This document shows positions 1 to 6,064 of a stretch of DNA of 10,606 nucleotides, piece by piece. Positions within the stretch are counted from its first letter, which is position 1, and each line of letters opens with the position of its first letter. Made by a program: the position numbers and the translations under genes. The notes beneath the pieces were generated by a model. It had not been told where the DNA came from. It saw only the letters and a list, made by a program, of their open reading frames with translations, and did no database searches. Origin of the DNA: Bacteroidales bacterium (lineage in GTDB: Bacteria; Bacteroidota; Bacteroidia; Bacteroidales; ML635J-15); NCBI GenBank assembly GCA_028697515.1, contig JAQVEY010000047.1, positions 1 to 10,606 of the forward strand, in the 5' to 3' direction.

Positions 1-99
1 ATCCTGAGCGTTGATTGTAAATGCTGCCCCAAAGATAACAGCAAAAATAAGGAAACACTTATTAGCATGTTTTCTTAAGTTTTGAGTAAATTCTTTCAT
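1..99 (-). CDS. N-terminus of an exported protein, cut by the window edge
   Basis: An ATG at 97-99 on the minus strand opens a reading frame that runs without a stop to base 1, giving 33 residues that begin MKEFTQNLRK. A basic N-region is followed by a hydrophobic core (about residues 15-28, CFLIFAVIFGAAFT) and then the sequence INAQD. This is a typical Bacteroidota signal peptide, probably cut after NAQ at residue 32, so the mature protein would be periplasmic, outer-membrane or secreted. The rest lies outside the window, so the family cannot be named. A near-consensus promoter element (TACTTTTTG read on the minus strand, 149-157) lies about 50 bases upstream. The gene is divergent from tRNA-Val. 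The short length in view leaves some doubt, but signal-peptide composition at an open ATG is hard to get by chance. Confidence 0.72.
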   Translation of the reverse strand, partial: MKEFTQNLRKHANKCFLIFAVIFGAAFTINAQD

Positions 100-203
100 A
101 ATTTTAGTTTTTAGTTAGTACTAATATTGCAATAATTGTGTAAAATTACAAAAAGTATGGATATACATTGATGATATATAAAAATATTTTAAATCTATTT
201 TAC

Positions 204-233
204 TTGGTCATGAACAAATAATTTATATTTTTG
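204..233 (+). promoter_or_regulatory. Bacteroidota-type promoter for tRNA-Val
   Basis: A TTG at 204-206 (-33 element) and TATTTTTG at 226-233 (matches TAnnTTTG, the -7 element) are separated by 19 bases, within the spacing known for the primary sigma factor of Bacteroidota. Transcription would start near 239-241, about 8-10 bases before the tRNA. This is the best-formed promoter in the window. Confidence 0.7.
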
Positions 234-248
234 CACAATTATTAGTTA

Positions 249-323
249 GAGCCATTAGCTCAGTTGGTTTAGAGCACTAGCTTGACAGGCTAGGGGTCAC
301 TGGTTCAAATCCAGTATGGCTCA
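249..323 (+). tRNA. tRNA-Val (anticodon GAC)
   Basis: The 75 bases fold into a full cloverleaf. The acceptor stem is GAGCCAT (249-255) with ATGGCTC (316-322), all seven pairs formed, and the discriminator is A323. The D-stem is GCTC (258-261) with GAGC (272-275). The anticodon stem is CTAGC (277-281) with GCTAG (289-293), around the loop TTGACAG (282-288). The T-stem is ACTGG (299-303) with CCAGT (311-315), around TTCAAAT. The anticodon at 284-286 is GAC, which reads the valine codons GUC and GUU. The 3' CCA is not encoded; the bases after the discriminator are CAAG, so CCA must be added after transcription. A promoter lies at 204-233 and an intrinsic terminator begins nine bases after the gene. 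No other tRNA is adjacent, so it appears to be a single-gene unit. Confidence 0.96.
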
Positions 324-450
324 CAAGCACCAAGCCCCGCGCAGCGGGGCTTTTTCATAAAATCAAAAAAATCTTACAATGCTTGCATTAGTAAGATTTT
401 TTTGATTTTATGAAAACCCATTTTGCATTAAGCAAAATGGGTGGTGCTTG
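324..450. repeat. Nested palindrome able to form a four-way junction
   Basis: The outer arms CAAGCACCA (324-332) and TGGTGCTTG (442-450) are perfect complements. Between them three hairpins abut with no base left over at the junction. Branch one is 333-351, an 8-bp stem with loop GCA. Branch two is 352-416: 26 perfect pairs (352-377 with 391-416), capped by AATGC/GCATT (378-382 with 385-389) with one bulged A at 390. Branch three is 417-441: CCCATTTTGC with GCAAAATGGG around ATTAA. The block starts at the base right after the tRNA discriminator. Branch one doubles as the tRNA terminator, so only read-through RNA or extruded DNA would form the whole figure. No open reading frame is present. 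It could be a short palindromic mobile repeat, a cruciform-forming site or a structured RNA; the sequence alone does not decide. Confidence 0.8.
332..355 (+). terminator. Intrinsic terminator after tRNA-Val
   Basis: AAGCCCCGC (332-340) pairs perfectly with GCGGGGCTT (344-352) around a three-base loop GCA, and the 3' arm runs into a T-tract (351-355). It is strikingly GC-rich for this DNA. The hairpin is also the first branch of the larger structure at 324-450. Confidence 0.9.
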
Positions 451-540
451 GGTACAAGAGCCCCTCACTCTGGATCAACAAAATGTGTCAACATTTTGTT
501 AATCCAGTAAAAGCAAATCATCCTTTGCATTAAGTAAAAT
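422..540 (+). repeat. Pair of 17-bp direct repeats, TTTGCATTAAG(C/T)AAAAT
   Basis: TTTGCATTAAGCAAAAT at 422-438 recurs as TTTGCATTAAGTAAAAT at 524-540, 16 of 17 bases identical. The first copy is most of the third branch of the 324-450 structure. The second copy has lost the outer CCCA/TGGG arms, and its single change turns a G-C pair into a G-T pair. It looks like a decayed relic of the same stem-loop. Confidence 0.5.
470..507. repeat. Isolated 17-bp hairpin
   Basis: Bases 470-486 (CTGGATcAACAAAATGT) pair with 491-507 (ACATTTTGTTaATCCAG) around the four-base loop GTCA, with one C/A mismatch (476/501). It lies 19 bases after the 324-450 structure. No T-tract follows on the plus strand, so it does not look like a terminator. 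Confidence 0.75.
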
Positions 541-699
541 AAATAAATTAGGCTGTCTATAAAGTATTTTCGACCTTGTTTTATACGGAACAAATTTAAC
601 ACAACATAACAGGGTGTAATAGATACAGATACTAATTAAGTAATTTTCCTTCAAAATATTTAAGTGAAATTACCTAATTTTTGAAGTCCATTTGTTATT

Positions 700-707
700 T
701 AACTTTG
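700..707 (+). promoter_or_regulatory. -7 promoter element (TAACTTTG)
   Basis: TAACTTTG matches TAnnTTTG and ends 18 bases before the ATG at 726. A TTTG at 680-683 could serve as the -33 element, but the 16-base spacer is shorter than usual. The predicted leader is only about 12-18 bases. Confidence 0.45.
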
Positions 708-725
708 TAGGAAACAATAAAACTA

Positions 726-1283
726 ATGATTATGAAAAAAACTAAGTATTTTGTGTTCTTATTTGTAGTTTGTTTGTGGTATAATCAGACAAATGCTCAA
801 ACTTCTTCCTACAGAGTTATTAACGATGAAGGTATAGGTAATGTTATTTTTGCTGGAGAATCTATTCCCAATTCGCAAGAGAGTAGTGTTACAATTATTA
901 ATCAAGTTAAGAGTGGCAATCCAATATTTGCCCGTGCTTATTTCCCAAAAACTATCTCAGCTTATTCTATAAAACCGGATGAAAATATTATTGCTCAAGT
1001 TTTTGTTGACAATAAATCAGTTGATAGAATGTACATTAAACCAAAACCTGAATGGGATCAGATGCTAGTTTATGTTTGTCAAACAGGAGATGATGATTTT
1101 CAGAGACTATCAGATGAATTGTACTATTTAGATGCAGGGGAACATGTGTTGACCATAAAGATTGGACTTCAGGTGTTTTCACATTATGAGAAAGTTCTTA
1201 AAGATGACGGGAGATTTATTGAAGAGAGGGTAGACAAAATAATTCCACTATCTGAAGGAAAATTAACTGTTATTACAGAATAA
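726..1283 (+). CDS. Small exported protein of unknown function
   Basis: The product is 185 residues. Residues 1-25 are a signal peptide: MIMKKTK, then a hydrophobic stretch FVFLFVVCLW, ending TNAQ at about residue 25, where cleavage is expected. An alternative ATG at 732 would remove only two residues and gives the more usual MKK start. The mature part alternates short hydrophobic and polar segments (for example IFARAYFPKTI, IIAQVFVD, HVLTIKIGLQVF), which suggests an all-beta sandwich fold; that is inference. I recognise no catalytic motif, and there is no T9SS sorting tail and no lipobox cysteine, so a soluble periplasmic protein is most likely. It is transcribed alone, towards purA, with which it shares a bidirectional terminator. 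A 12-base direct repeat (AAGTCCATTTGT) lies on each side of the gene. Confidence 0.85.
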   Translation: MIMKKTKYFVFLFVVCLWYNQTNAQTSSYRVINDEGIGNVIFAGESIPNSQESSVTIINQVKSGNPIFARAYFPKTISAYSIKPDENIIAQVFVDNKSVDRMYIKPKPEWDQMLVYVCQTGDDDFQRLSDELYYLDAGEHVLTIKIGLQVFSHYEKVLKDDGRFIEERVDKIIPLSEGKLTVITE

Positions 1284-1326
1284 TTTAAGTCCATTTGTGA
1301 GATATTACAAGTAATAGGTTGCTTGT

Positions 1327-1388
1327 AAAAAAATCATTCCAACAAAAGTATTATAAAAGTATAACTAAAAGTTGGGATGATTTTTTTT
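1327..1388. terminator. Bidirectional terminator between the 726-1283 gene and purA
   Basis: Bases 1327-1343 (seven A, then ATCATTCCAAC from 1333) pair with 1371-1387 (GTTGGGATGAT then T-tract): 17 pairs including one G-T wobble, with a 27-base loop. The plus-strand 3' arm ends in eight T (1381-1388). On the minus strand the 3' arm ends in seven T. It can therefore stop transcription from both converging genes. Confidence 0.85.
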
Positions 1389-1390
1389 AT

Positions 1391-2659
1391 TTAATACTTA
1401 ATTTTAATAGTTTGTGTCCGGTCTGGACCAACAGATAAATATTTAACTTTCACACCTGTTTTAAGGCTTATGTATTTTAAATAGTTAAGCAATTCTATTG
1501 GTAAATCTTTTGTTTTTTTACAATTCGTAATGTCTTTCTTCCAGCCTGGTAATTCCTCAAAAATAGGTTCAATGCTATCGTTAATTTCGTATGGTACATA
1601 GTCTATTAATTGTCCATTAATTTTGTATCCAACTGCAACTTTAATAGTTTCAAAACCACTTAAAACATCTGCCTTTGTTATAATTATTTTAGTAACACCA
1701 TTTAACATTACAGCATATTTGAGAGCAACCATATCAAGCCAGCCACAACGTCTTGGACGTCCTGTTGTGGACCCATATTCATGGCCTTTGTCTCTTAATG
1801 CTTGTCCTGTTGCATCGAAAAGTTCTGTAGGAAATGGACCACTTCCAACTCTTGTGCAATATGCCTTTACGATTCCAAATACTTCCCCAATTTTATGAGG
1901 TGAAACTCCTAATCCTGTGCATACTCCAGGAGTTGTTGTGTTTGAAGATGTTACAAATGGATATGAACCGAAATCAATGTCTAGCATCGATCCTTGAGCC
2001 CCTTCTGCAAGAATACTCTTTTCATTTAATAATGAATCGTTTACAAAGATTTCAGAATCAATATATTTAAAGAGCTTTAGAAATTCAATTGCCTTAAACC
2101 ATTCTTTTTCATAATCAGAATTCTTTTCTGAAAAATTATATCCTGCAAAGATCTTTTCGTGATGAGATTTAATGATATTATATCTTTGTGAAAAATCTGG
2201 ACTAAATATGTCGCCAATTCGAAGAGCCATACGGGCTGTTTTATCAGTATAGGCAGGACCAATTCCTTTTAGAGTTGAGCCAATTTTAGTATCTCCTTTA
2301 TACTCTTCGTAAGCTTTATCAAGTAATCTGTGTGTTGGCAAAATCAACTGAGCTTTTTTACTTATATAGATGTTAGTTTTTGCATCTGCACCAATTTTTT
2401 CAGCATCTTCTATTTCCTTTTTCAGAATAACTGGATCAATAACAACTCCGTTTCCAATAATATTTATCTTTTCTTTATGGAAAATTCCCGATGGAATTGT
2501 ATGCAAAACATGTTTTATTCCATTAAATTCTAATGTGTGACCGGCATTTGGACCTCCCTGAAACCTTGCAATAATATCATATTTCGGAGTAAGTACGTCA
2601 ACAATTTTTCCTTTTCCTTCATCTCCCCATTGTAAACCTAACAAAACATCTATCTTCAT
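1391..2659 (-). CDS. purA: Adenylosuccinate synthetase
   Basis: PurA joins IMP and aspartate using GTP to make adenylosuccinate, the first committed step from IMP to AMP; it is a cytoplasmic homodimer. The 422 residues are close to the usual length (about 430 in Escherichia coli). The N-terminal GTP/IMP loop GLQWGDEGKGK spans residues 8-18 with the catalytic Asp13, and QGGPNAGHT follows with His41, both at the same positions as in the E. coli enzyme. GIGPAYTDK, GSTTGRPRRCGW and the guanine-binding KADVLSGF are all present in order, and the C-terminus carries VGPDRTQTI. No key residue is missing. The ATG at 2657-2659 gives the standard N-terminus. The gene lies 62 bases after fur on the same strand, with no terminator or promoter visible in the gap, so the two are probably co-transcribed. 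Confidence 0.98.
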   Translation of the reverse strand: MKIDVLLGLQWGDEGKGKIVDVLTPKYDIIARFQGGPNAGHTLEFNGIKHVLHTIPSGIFHKEKINIIGNGVVIDPVILKKEIEDAEKIGADAKTNIYISKKAQLILPTHRLLDKAYEEYKGDTKIGSTLKGIGPAYTDKTARMALRIGDIFSPDFSQRYNIIKSHHEKIFAGYNFSEKNSDYEKEWFKAIEFLKLFKYIDSEIFVNDSLLNEKSILAEGAQGSMLDIDFGSYPFVTSSNTTTPGVCTGLGVSPHKIGEVFGIVKAYCTRVGSGPFPTELFDATGQALRDKGHEYGSTTGRPRRCGWLDMVALKYAVMLNGVTKIIITKADVLSGFETIKVAVGYKINGQLIDYVPYEINDSIEPIFEELPGWKKDITNCKKTKDLPIELLNYLKYISLKTGVKVKYLSVGPDRTQTIKIKY

Positions 2660-2721
2660 TTTAATAATAGTATTTAAATAATATATCTTTTATGGATTCG
2701 TATTTATTGACTTGTAACAGC

Positions 2722-3183
2722 TCAACTGTTTTTCGTCTTTTTTTTGCATTCTTCACAGATACCATAAAAATATAAAGAATGTAAATTAATCTCAAAGCTA
2801 TAGGTCTTTGAAATTGTTTTTTCTATTTCTGTAATTCTTGGATCACAAAATTCAATTACTTTGTTACACTCTGTACATATTAGATGGTCGTGTTGAGTAC
2901 ATGCGTAGGCTTTTTCGTACAAACTTATGTTTTTGCCGAACTGGTGTCGTTTAACTAATCCTGCATCAAGGAAAATCCCAATATTATTATATAAAGTAGC
3001 ACGACTAACCCGATAGTTTTTATTCTTCATTGAAATATACAAACTCTCAATATCGAAATGCCCGTTTCTACTGTATATTTCCTCAAGTATTGCATTTCTT
3101 TCAGGTGTCTTTCTTAAAGATTTTCTTTCCAAATACTCTGTTAAAATATTTCTTACAGGGATGTTATATTTTTTGATATCCAT
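2722..3183 (-). CDS. fur: Fur-family metal-responsive transcriptional repressor
   Basis: This is a 153-residue DNA-binding regulator. Residues 1-85 form the winged helix, with [13 protein letters not shown] and the recognition region [20 protein letters not shown] (58-77). Residues 86-153 form the dimerisation and metal-binding domain. [10 protein letters not shown] carries His98, His100 and the structural zinc pair Cys103/Cys106; a second CxxC is Cys143/Cys146. His42 aligns with the N-terminal metal ligand of the family. The position five residues after the first CxxC is Glu111 (in NKVIEF), as in Fur; PerR has Asp there. That favours an iron- or zinc-type sensor over a peroxide sensor, but specificity cannot be settled from sequence. 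It is probably the first gene of a fur-purA unit with a promoter at 3228-3235. I recall the same neighbourhood from other Bacteroidota, which I could not check here. Confidence 0.93.
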   Translation of the reverse strand: MDIKKYNIPVRNILTEYLERKSLRKTPERNAILEEIYSRNGHFDIESLYISMKNKNYRVSRATLYNNIGIFLDAGLVKRHQFGKNISLYEKAYACTQHDHLICTECNKVIEFCDPRITEIEKTISKTYSFEINLHSLYFYGICEECKKKTKNS

Positions 3184-3184
3184 G

Positions 3185-3199
3185 CTATAATAATTTTAG
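3185..3199 (-). promoter_or_regulatory. Possible Fur/PerR-type operator in the fur leader
   Basis: CTATAATAATTTTAG (plus-strand reading) matches the PerR-box consensus TTATAATnATTATAA at 11 of 14 defined positions. It sits between the proposed fur promoter and the fur start codon, where autorepression would be plausible. In DNA this AT-rich such a match can arise by chance. Confidence 0.25.
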
Positions 3200-3227
3200 A
3201 CTAAATTAAAATAGTTTTTTATTATGA

Positions 3228-3235
3228 CAAATTTA
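3228..3235 (-). promoter_or_regulatory. -7 promoter element for fur-purA
   Basis: Read on the minus strand this is TAAATTTG, a full match to TAnnTTTG. Transcription would begin near 3221, leaving a leader of about 38 bases before the fur ATG. A TTG at the reverse of 3252-3254 is the only -33 candidate, with a short 16-base spacer. Confidence 0.45.
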
Positions 3236-3383
3236 ATCTGTCAAAACTTATCAACATTGCATAAACAGTTGGTCGGAGAAAAATTGCAAGTATTTTAACA
3301 TTTTAATTAAAAAAAAAGACTATTTTTTTAATTCGTATATAGAATTGTAGTAAATTGCATACTGAATCAAAAACCAAATAATT

Positions 3384-4763
3384 ATGAAAACAAGAATTTT
3401 ACTTATTTTATTAGTGTTGATGTGTAGCGTAACGATTGCACAGCAACAGTTGCCCAATAATAGTTTTGAAAATTGGAGCCAAACATTTTTATATGAAGGG
3501 CTGTCCGTCTGGCAAAGTTCAAATGGTGGTAATATTCCTGATAATTCTGGAGTTGTAAAGTCTGAAGACTCGTACTCAGGGGATTATTCAGTCAGACTTC
3601 AATCATTATTGTATAACGAAGATACTATATTTTCGTATTTCTATCATGGATATTTATCAGGTGATGGACCTGGTGGAGGAATGCAATATTCAGAGGATTT
3701 TGATGGTATTTCAGGATATTATAAGTGTAATATGGCAGAATATGATTCCGCTGTCGTATTGGTAGTTAAATTTCTAGATTCAAACCCCACATGGTTTTTT
3801 GGGAAGCTTGGTGGGATACATGAAGATTGGACATACTTCCATTTTGACATGCCTCCAGTAATATGTGATTCTGTTTTTGTCGGTTGTATCTCTGGTGATA
3901 TTTTCTCAGAATATGTATATGATTTTGATTCGTGGGTAATGTTTGATAGTCTTTATTTTACTTTTTCTGGTGGTGAAGACCCAGATCCGGAGCTAATTCC
4001 TAATTATGATTTTGAGGATTGGCAAAATTTTTATTGTTCAAATGTTGATGATTGGCATTCTTTAAATAGTACTTTTAGTGGAATGGGAGTTGAGCCATTA
4101 CTGCAATCTGAAGATGCATATGATGGAGATTATGCAGCTGAACTTACAACTTATTTAATTATGGATTCATACATCATCCCCGGATATCTGTCAATTGGTG
4201 AAATATATGTTGATGATGATGACCCTGTTAGAAAAATTCCTTATACAGACAAACCTGATAAACTTACCGGTTATTATAAATTTATGCCTGTTTTGGACGA
4301 CAATGGTGTCGTTCAGATAAATTTCACAGCTCTTGGAGAAACAATAGGTGGGGGACAATATGTTTTTACTGAAGCAACAGAATATACATATTTTGAAGTC
4401 CCTATCGAATTTGTTGGTGACCCGGATAGTTTATTGCTAGTTTTTAGCTCTGGAGGTGTAGAAGGGTCTAATTTAGTTTTAGACGATATAAGTTTTGAGT
4501 TTTCTGTAAGCACAGAATTAGATAATACTCCAGCAATTAATATTTTCCCTAATCCTGCAAGTAATTATATTTTGGTTGAATTTCCGGATATGTCAAGTGT
4601 TGAAAAATTTGTAATTACAGATATTCAGGGCAGAATTATTAAGGAAATTGAATTAGGCAAAAGTAATCTTGTAGAAATTGATATATCAGATATTTCAGAT
4701 GGTATCTATATTATTAAATGTCACAATTCATCCTTACATAAAAAAATCATTATTAGAAAATAA
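3384..4763 (+). CDS. Secreted T9SS substrate with two tandem carbohydrate-binding-like domains
   Basis: The 459-residue product starts with a signal peptide (hydrophobic core LLILLVLMCSVTIA, cleavage near Ala19). Two related domains follow. The first begins LPNNSFENW at residue 23; the second begins LIPNYDFEDW at residue 204, after the short acidic linker GGEDPDPE. Both share the order N-x-[SD]-F-E-[ND]-W, then SED(S/A)Y(S/D)GDY, then GYYK. This pattern resembles beta-sandwich modules of the PCMD/carbohydrate-binding type common in Bacteroidota surface proteins; no catalytic residues are apparent. The last 80 residues or so (INIFPNPASNYILVEF through GIYIIK to KKIIIRK) are a classic type A T9SS sorting domain, so the protein should cross the outer membrane and be anchored or released there. 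The ligand is unknown. The promoter is unclear; TAGAATTG at 3340-3347 is one mismatch from the -7 consensus. Confidence 0.92.
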   Translation: MKTRILLILLVLMCSVTIAQQQLPNNSFENWSQTFLYEGLSVWQSSNGGNIPDNSGVVKSEDSYSGDYSVRLQSLLYNEDTIFSYFYHGYLSGDGPGGGMQYSEDFDGISGYYKCNMAEYDSAVVLVVKFLDSNPTWFFGKLGGIHEDWTYFHFDMPPVICDSVFVGCISGDIFSEYVYDFDSWVMFDSLYFTFSGGEDPDPELIPNYDFEDWQNFYCSNVDDWHSLNSTFSGMGVEPLLQSEDAYDGDYAAELTTYLIMDSYIIPGYLSIGEIYVDDDDPVRKIPYTDKPDKLTGYYKFMPVLDDNGVVQINFTALGETIGGGQYVFTEATEYTYFEVPIEFVGDPDSLLLVFSSGGVEGSNLVLDDISFEFSVSTELDNTPAINIFPNPASNYILVEFPDMSSVEKFVITDIQGRIIKEIELGKSNLVEIDISDISDGIYIIKCHNSSLHKKIIIRK

Positions 4764-4795
4764 TTGATTACTGTCTAAAATACGAAGGTAATTTG

Positions 4796-4819
4796 TTAAT
4801 ACTCTTTAAGTATTAATTT
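4796..4819. terminator. Weak AT-rich hairpin between converging genes
   Basis: TTAATACT (4796-4803) pairs with AGTATTAA (4809-4816) around CTTTA, followed by TTT on the plus strand. It is the only hairpin in the 66 bases between the stops of the T9SS gene and the alpha/beta hydrolase gene, so it may end both transcripts, but the stem is short and nearly all A/T. Confidence 0.4.
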
Positions 4820-4829
4820 AGCATTGCAG

Positions 4830-5804
4830 TTAGTCTTTAAGAAACTGTATAGATATAATATTAAATTGTTTAAAATGAGTTTCCATTAAACTATGACCTG
4901 CTTCTGAAACCATTACAGTATCTATACAATTGAGTTTGTCGCAAATATGTTTAACGCTTTCGTAAGGTACCCATGTATCTTTTGTGCCAAAGAAAGCAAT
5001 GGATTTTGTATTTAAATTAAGGCCATTTATTTCTGTAGTGTTCTTTGCTCTCGAAAAGGATCTTAAGAATGCAAGACAAAATCCATCATTATTTAGAGCC
5101 TTGTAATATTCGTCAACAACAACAGCCTCAACTTCTGAAGAAAAAGATGATTCTAGAATTTTTTGTATTCTTTTGGGCTTTAAGTAAATATGCTCTCCTG
5201 CAATGCACATTATTCTTTCGATTGGAGGAAAAGCTGTTATATACTGACTAAATTCTCTTTTTGGTTTGAGTTCTGCAAACAGTGCCGGTGCTACAAAAAT
5301 AAGCTTATTAACTCTCTGAGGTTTTTGAATTGCCATACATTGCGCAATACCTCCACCCATGGAATGACCAATTAGATTCCATTTTGCATTACGATCTATA
5401 CTACCCAAAAGCTTCCATATTAATGATGCCCTGTTTTCAATAGAATAATTAAAATCAGGGTTTTTATCGCTATATCCAAATGGTGGAATATCAACAGCAA
5501 CAATATTAAAACCTGAATCGCAAAACACTTGTGCATTATTCTCCCATGAATAAGTAGAACCTCCCATTCCATGTAGAAATAAAACCCAGTTTTTATTGTT
5601 TTCAGGTAAAGGATTTAACCATAGTCGATAATGCAGGGTAATGCCGTCAATTTGTGTATAATGACTGTTGGAATAAATCGGAATCCTTGAGTTAGGAATT
5701 GCCTTACTGACAGGAATACAATAGATAACAATTAAGCAGATTAGCAATGTCGACAAAACACTTATTGCTGTGAACTTAAATAATTTTGAAGTATTTATTT
5801 TCAA
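4830..5804 (-). CDS. Membrane-anchored alpha/beta hydrolase
   Basis: This is a 324-residue serine hydrolase of the alpha/beta fold. Residues 10-30 (FTAISVLSTLLICLIVIYCIP) form one membrane segment that looks like an uncleaved signal anchor, so the catalytic domain probably faces the periplasm. The core starts with the IDGITLHYR strand and has the oxyanion-hole motif LHGMGG (77-82) and VDIPPFGYSD (104-113). The nucleophile elbow GHSMGGG places Ser148. Asp276 (GTKDTWVPY) and His304 (EAGHSLM) complete the triad, all in canonical order. A cap region of roughly residues 175-260 lies between strands. The substrate (ester, lactone or lipid) cannot be told from sequence. It is a single gene, divergent from the permease at 6065, with a -7 element (5820-5827) only 15 bases before its start. 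Confidence 0.92.
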   Translation of the reverse strand: MKINTSKLFKFTAISVLSTLLICLIVIYCIPVSKAIPNSRIPIYSNSHYTQIDGITLHYRLWLNPLPENNKNWVLFLHGMGGSTYSWENNAQVFCDSGFNIVAVDIPPFGYSDKNPDFNYSIENRASLIWKLLGSIDRNAKWNLIGHSMGGGIAQCMAIQKPQRVNKLIFVAPALFAELKPKREFSQYITAFPPIERIMCIAGEHIYLKPKRIQKILESSFSSEVEAVVVDEYYKALNNDGFCLAFLRSFSRAKNTTEINGLNLNTKSIAFFGTKDTWVPYESVKHICDKLNCIDTVMVSEAGHSLMETHFKQFNIISIQFLKD

Positions 5805-5819
5805 CTTTTAATCTTTTTA

Positions 5820-5827
5820 CAAATATA
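5820..5827 (-). promoter_or_regulatory. -7 promoter element for the alpha/beta hydrolase
   Basis: Read on the minus strand this is TATATTTG, a full match to TAnnTTTG, 15 bases upstream of the ATG at 5804. I see no convincing -33 element. The leader would be under ten bases. Confidence 0.45.
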
Positions 5828-6040
5828 ATCTTAGTTGACAAAAATTATAACGAAATCTTATTATTTAAATTTACTTAGTATATCTATACTAAAATAGGAG
5901 CTTTAATTTTTACTTACTTACTCAAATTATATGTTTTAAAAAAATCTCATATTTATTACTGTTGTAATATTTGTGAAAAGGTCAAAGTAAATATTAACGT
6001 TTTTTTAGTAATATAAATATTTATCATTAAGCTTTTTATC

Positions 6041-6048
6041 TATTTTTG
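6041..6048 (+). promoter_or_regulatory. -7 promoter element for the permease
   Basis: TATTTTTG matches TAnnTTTG and is identical to the element of the tRNA-Val promoter. It ends 16 bases before the GTG start at 6065. No clear -33 TTTG lies 19-21 bases upstream. Confidence 0.45.
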
Positions 6049-6064
6049 TCTAAACTTATTTTAA

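Larger units (their letters stand above)
451..725. other. Gene-free stretch between the palindromic block and the next CDS
   Basis: I find no coding sequence here; reading frames are short and lack coding character. It contains the hairpin at 470-507, the decayed repeat at 524-540, and a weak AT-rich inverted repeat (635-646 with 667-678, 11 of 12 pairs, 20-base loop). A promoter-like element for the next gene sits at 700-707. The words at about 551-566 loosely resemble the end of an insertion sequence, but no partner end or transposase is present. Confidence 0.6.

Noticed and set aside
324..450. Retron-like ncRNA (complementary ends enclosing a long hairpin)
   Set aside because: The geometry recalls an msr-msd RNA, but no reverse transcriptase is encoded in the window and the first branch is an ordinary terminator of the tRNA.
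324..540. CRISPR array
   Set aside because: The hairpins differ from one another, spacing is irregular, and there are no regular spacers or cas genes.
549..600. Insertion-sequence end
   Set aside because: The words GGCTGTCTATAAAGT vaguely resemble IS termini, but no matching inverted end, target duplication or transposase fragment is visible.
1623..2533. Reading frames of 61-91 codons on either strand inside purA
   Set aside because: They lie within a full, highly conserved purA gene and have no recognisable protein character.
4313..4513. Minus-strand frame inside the T9SS gene
   Set aside because: It is antisense to a well-supported coding sequence and resembles no known family.
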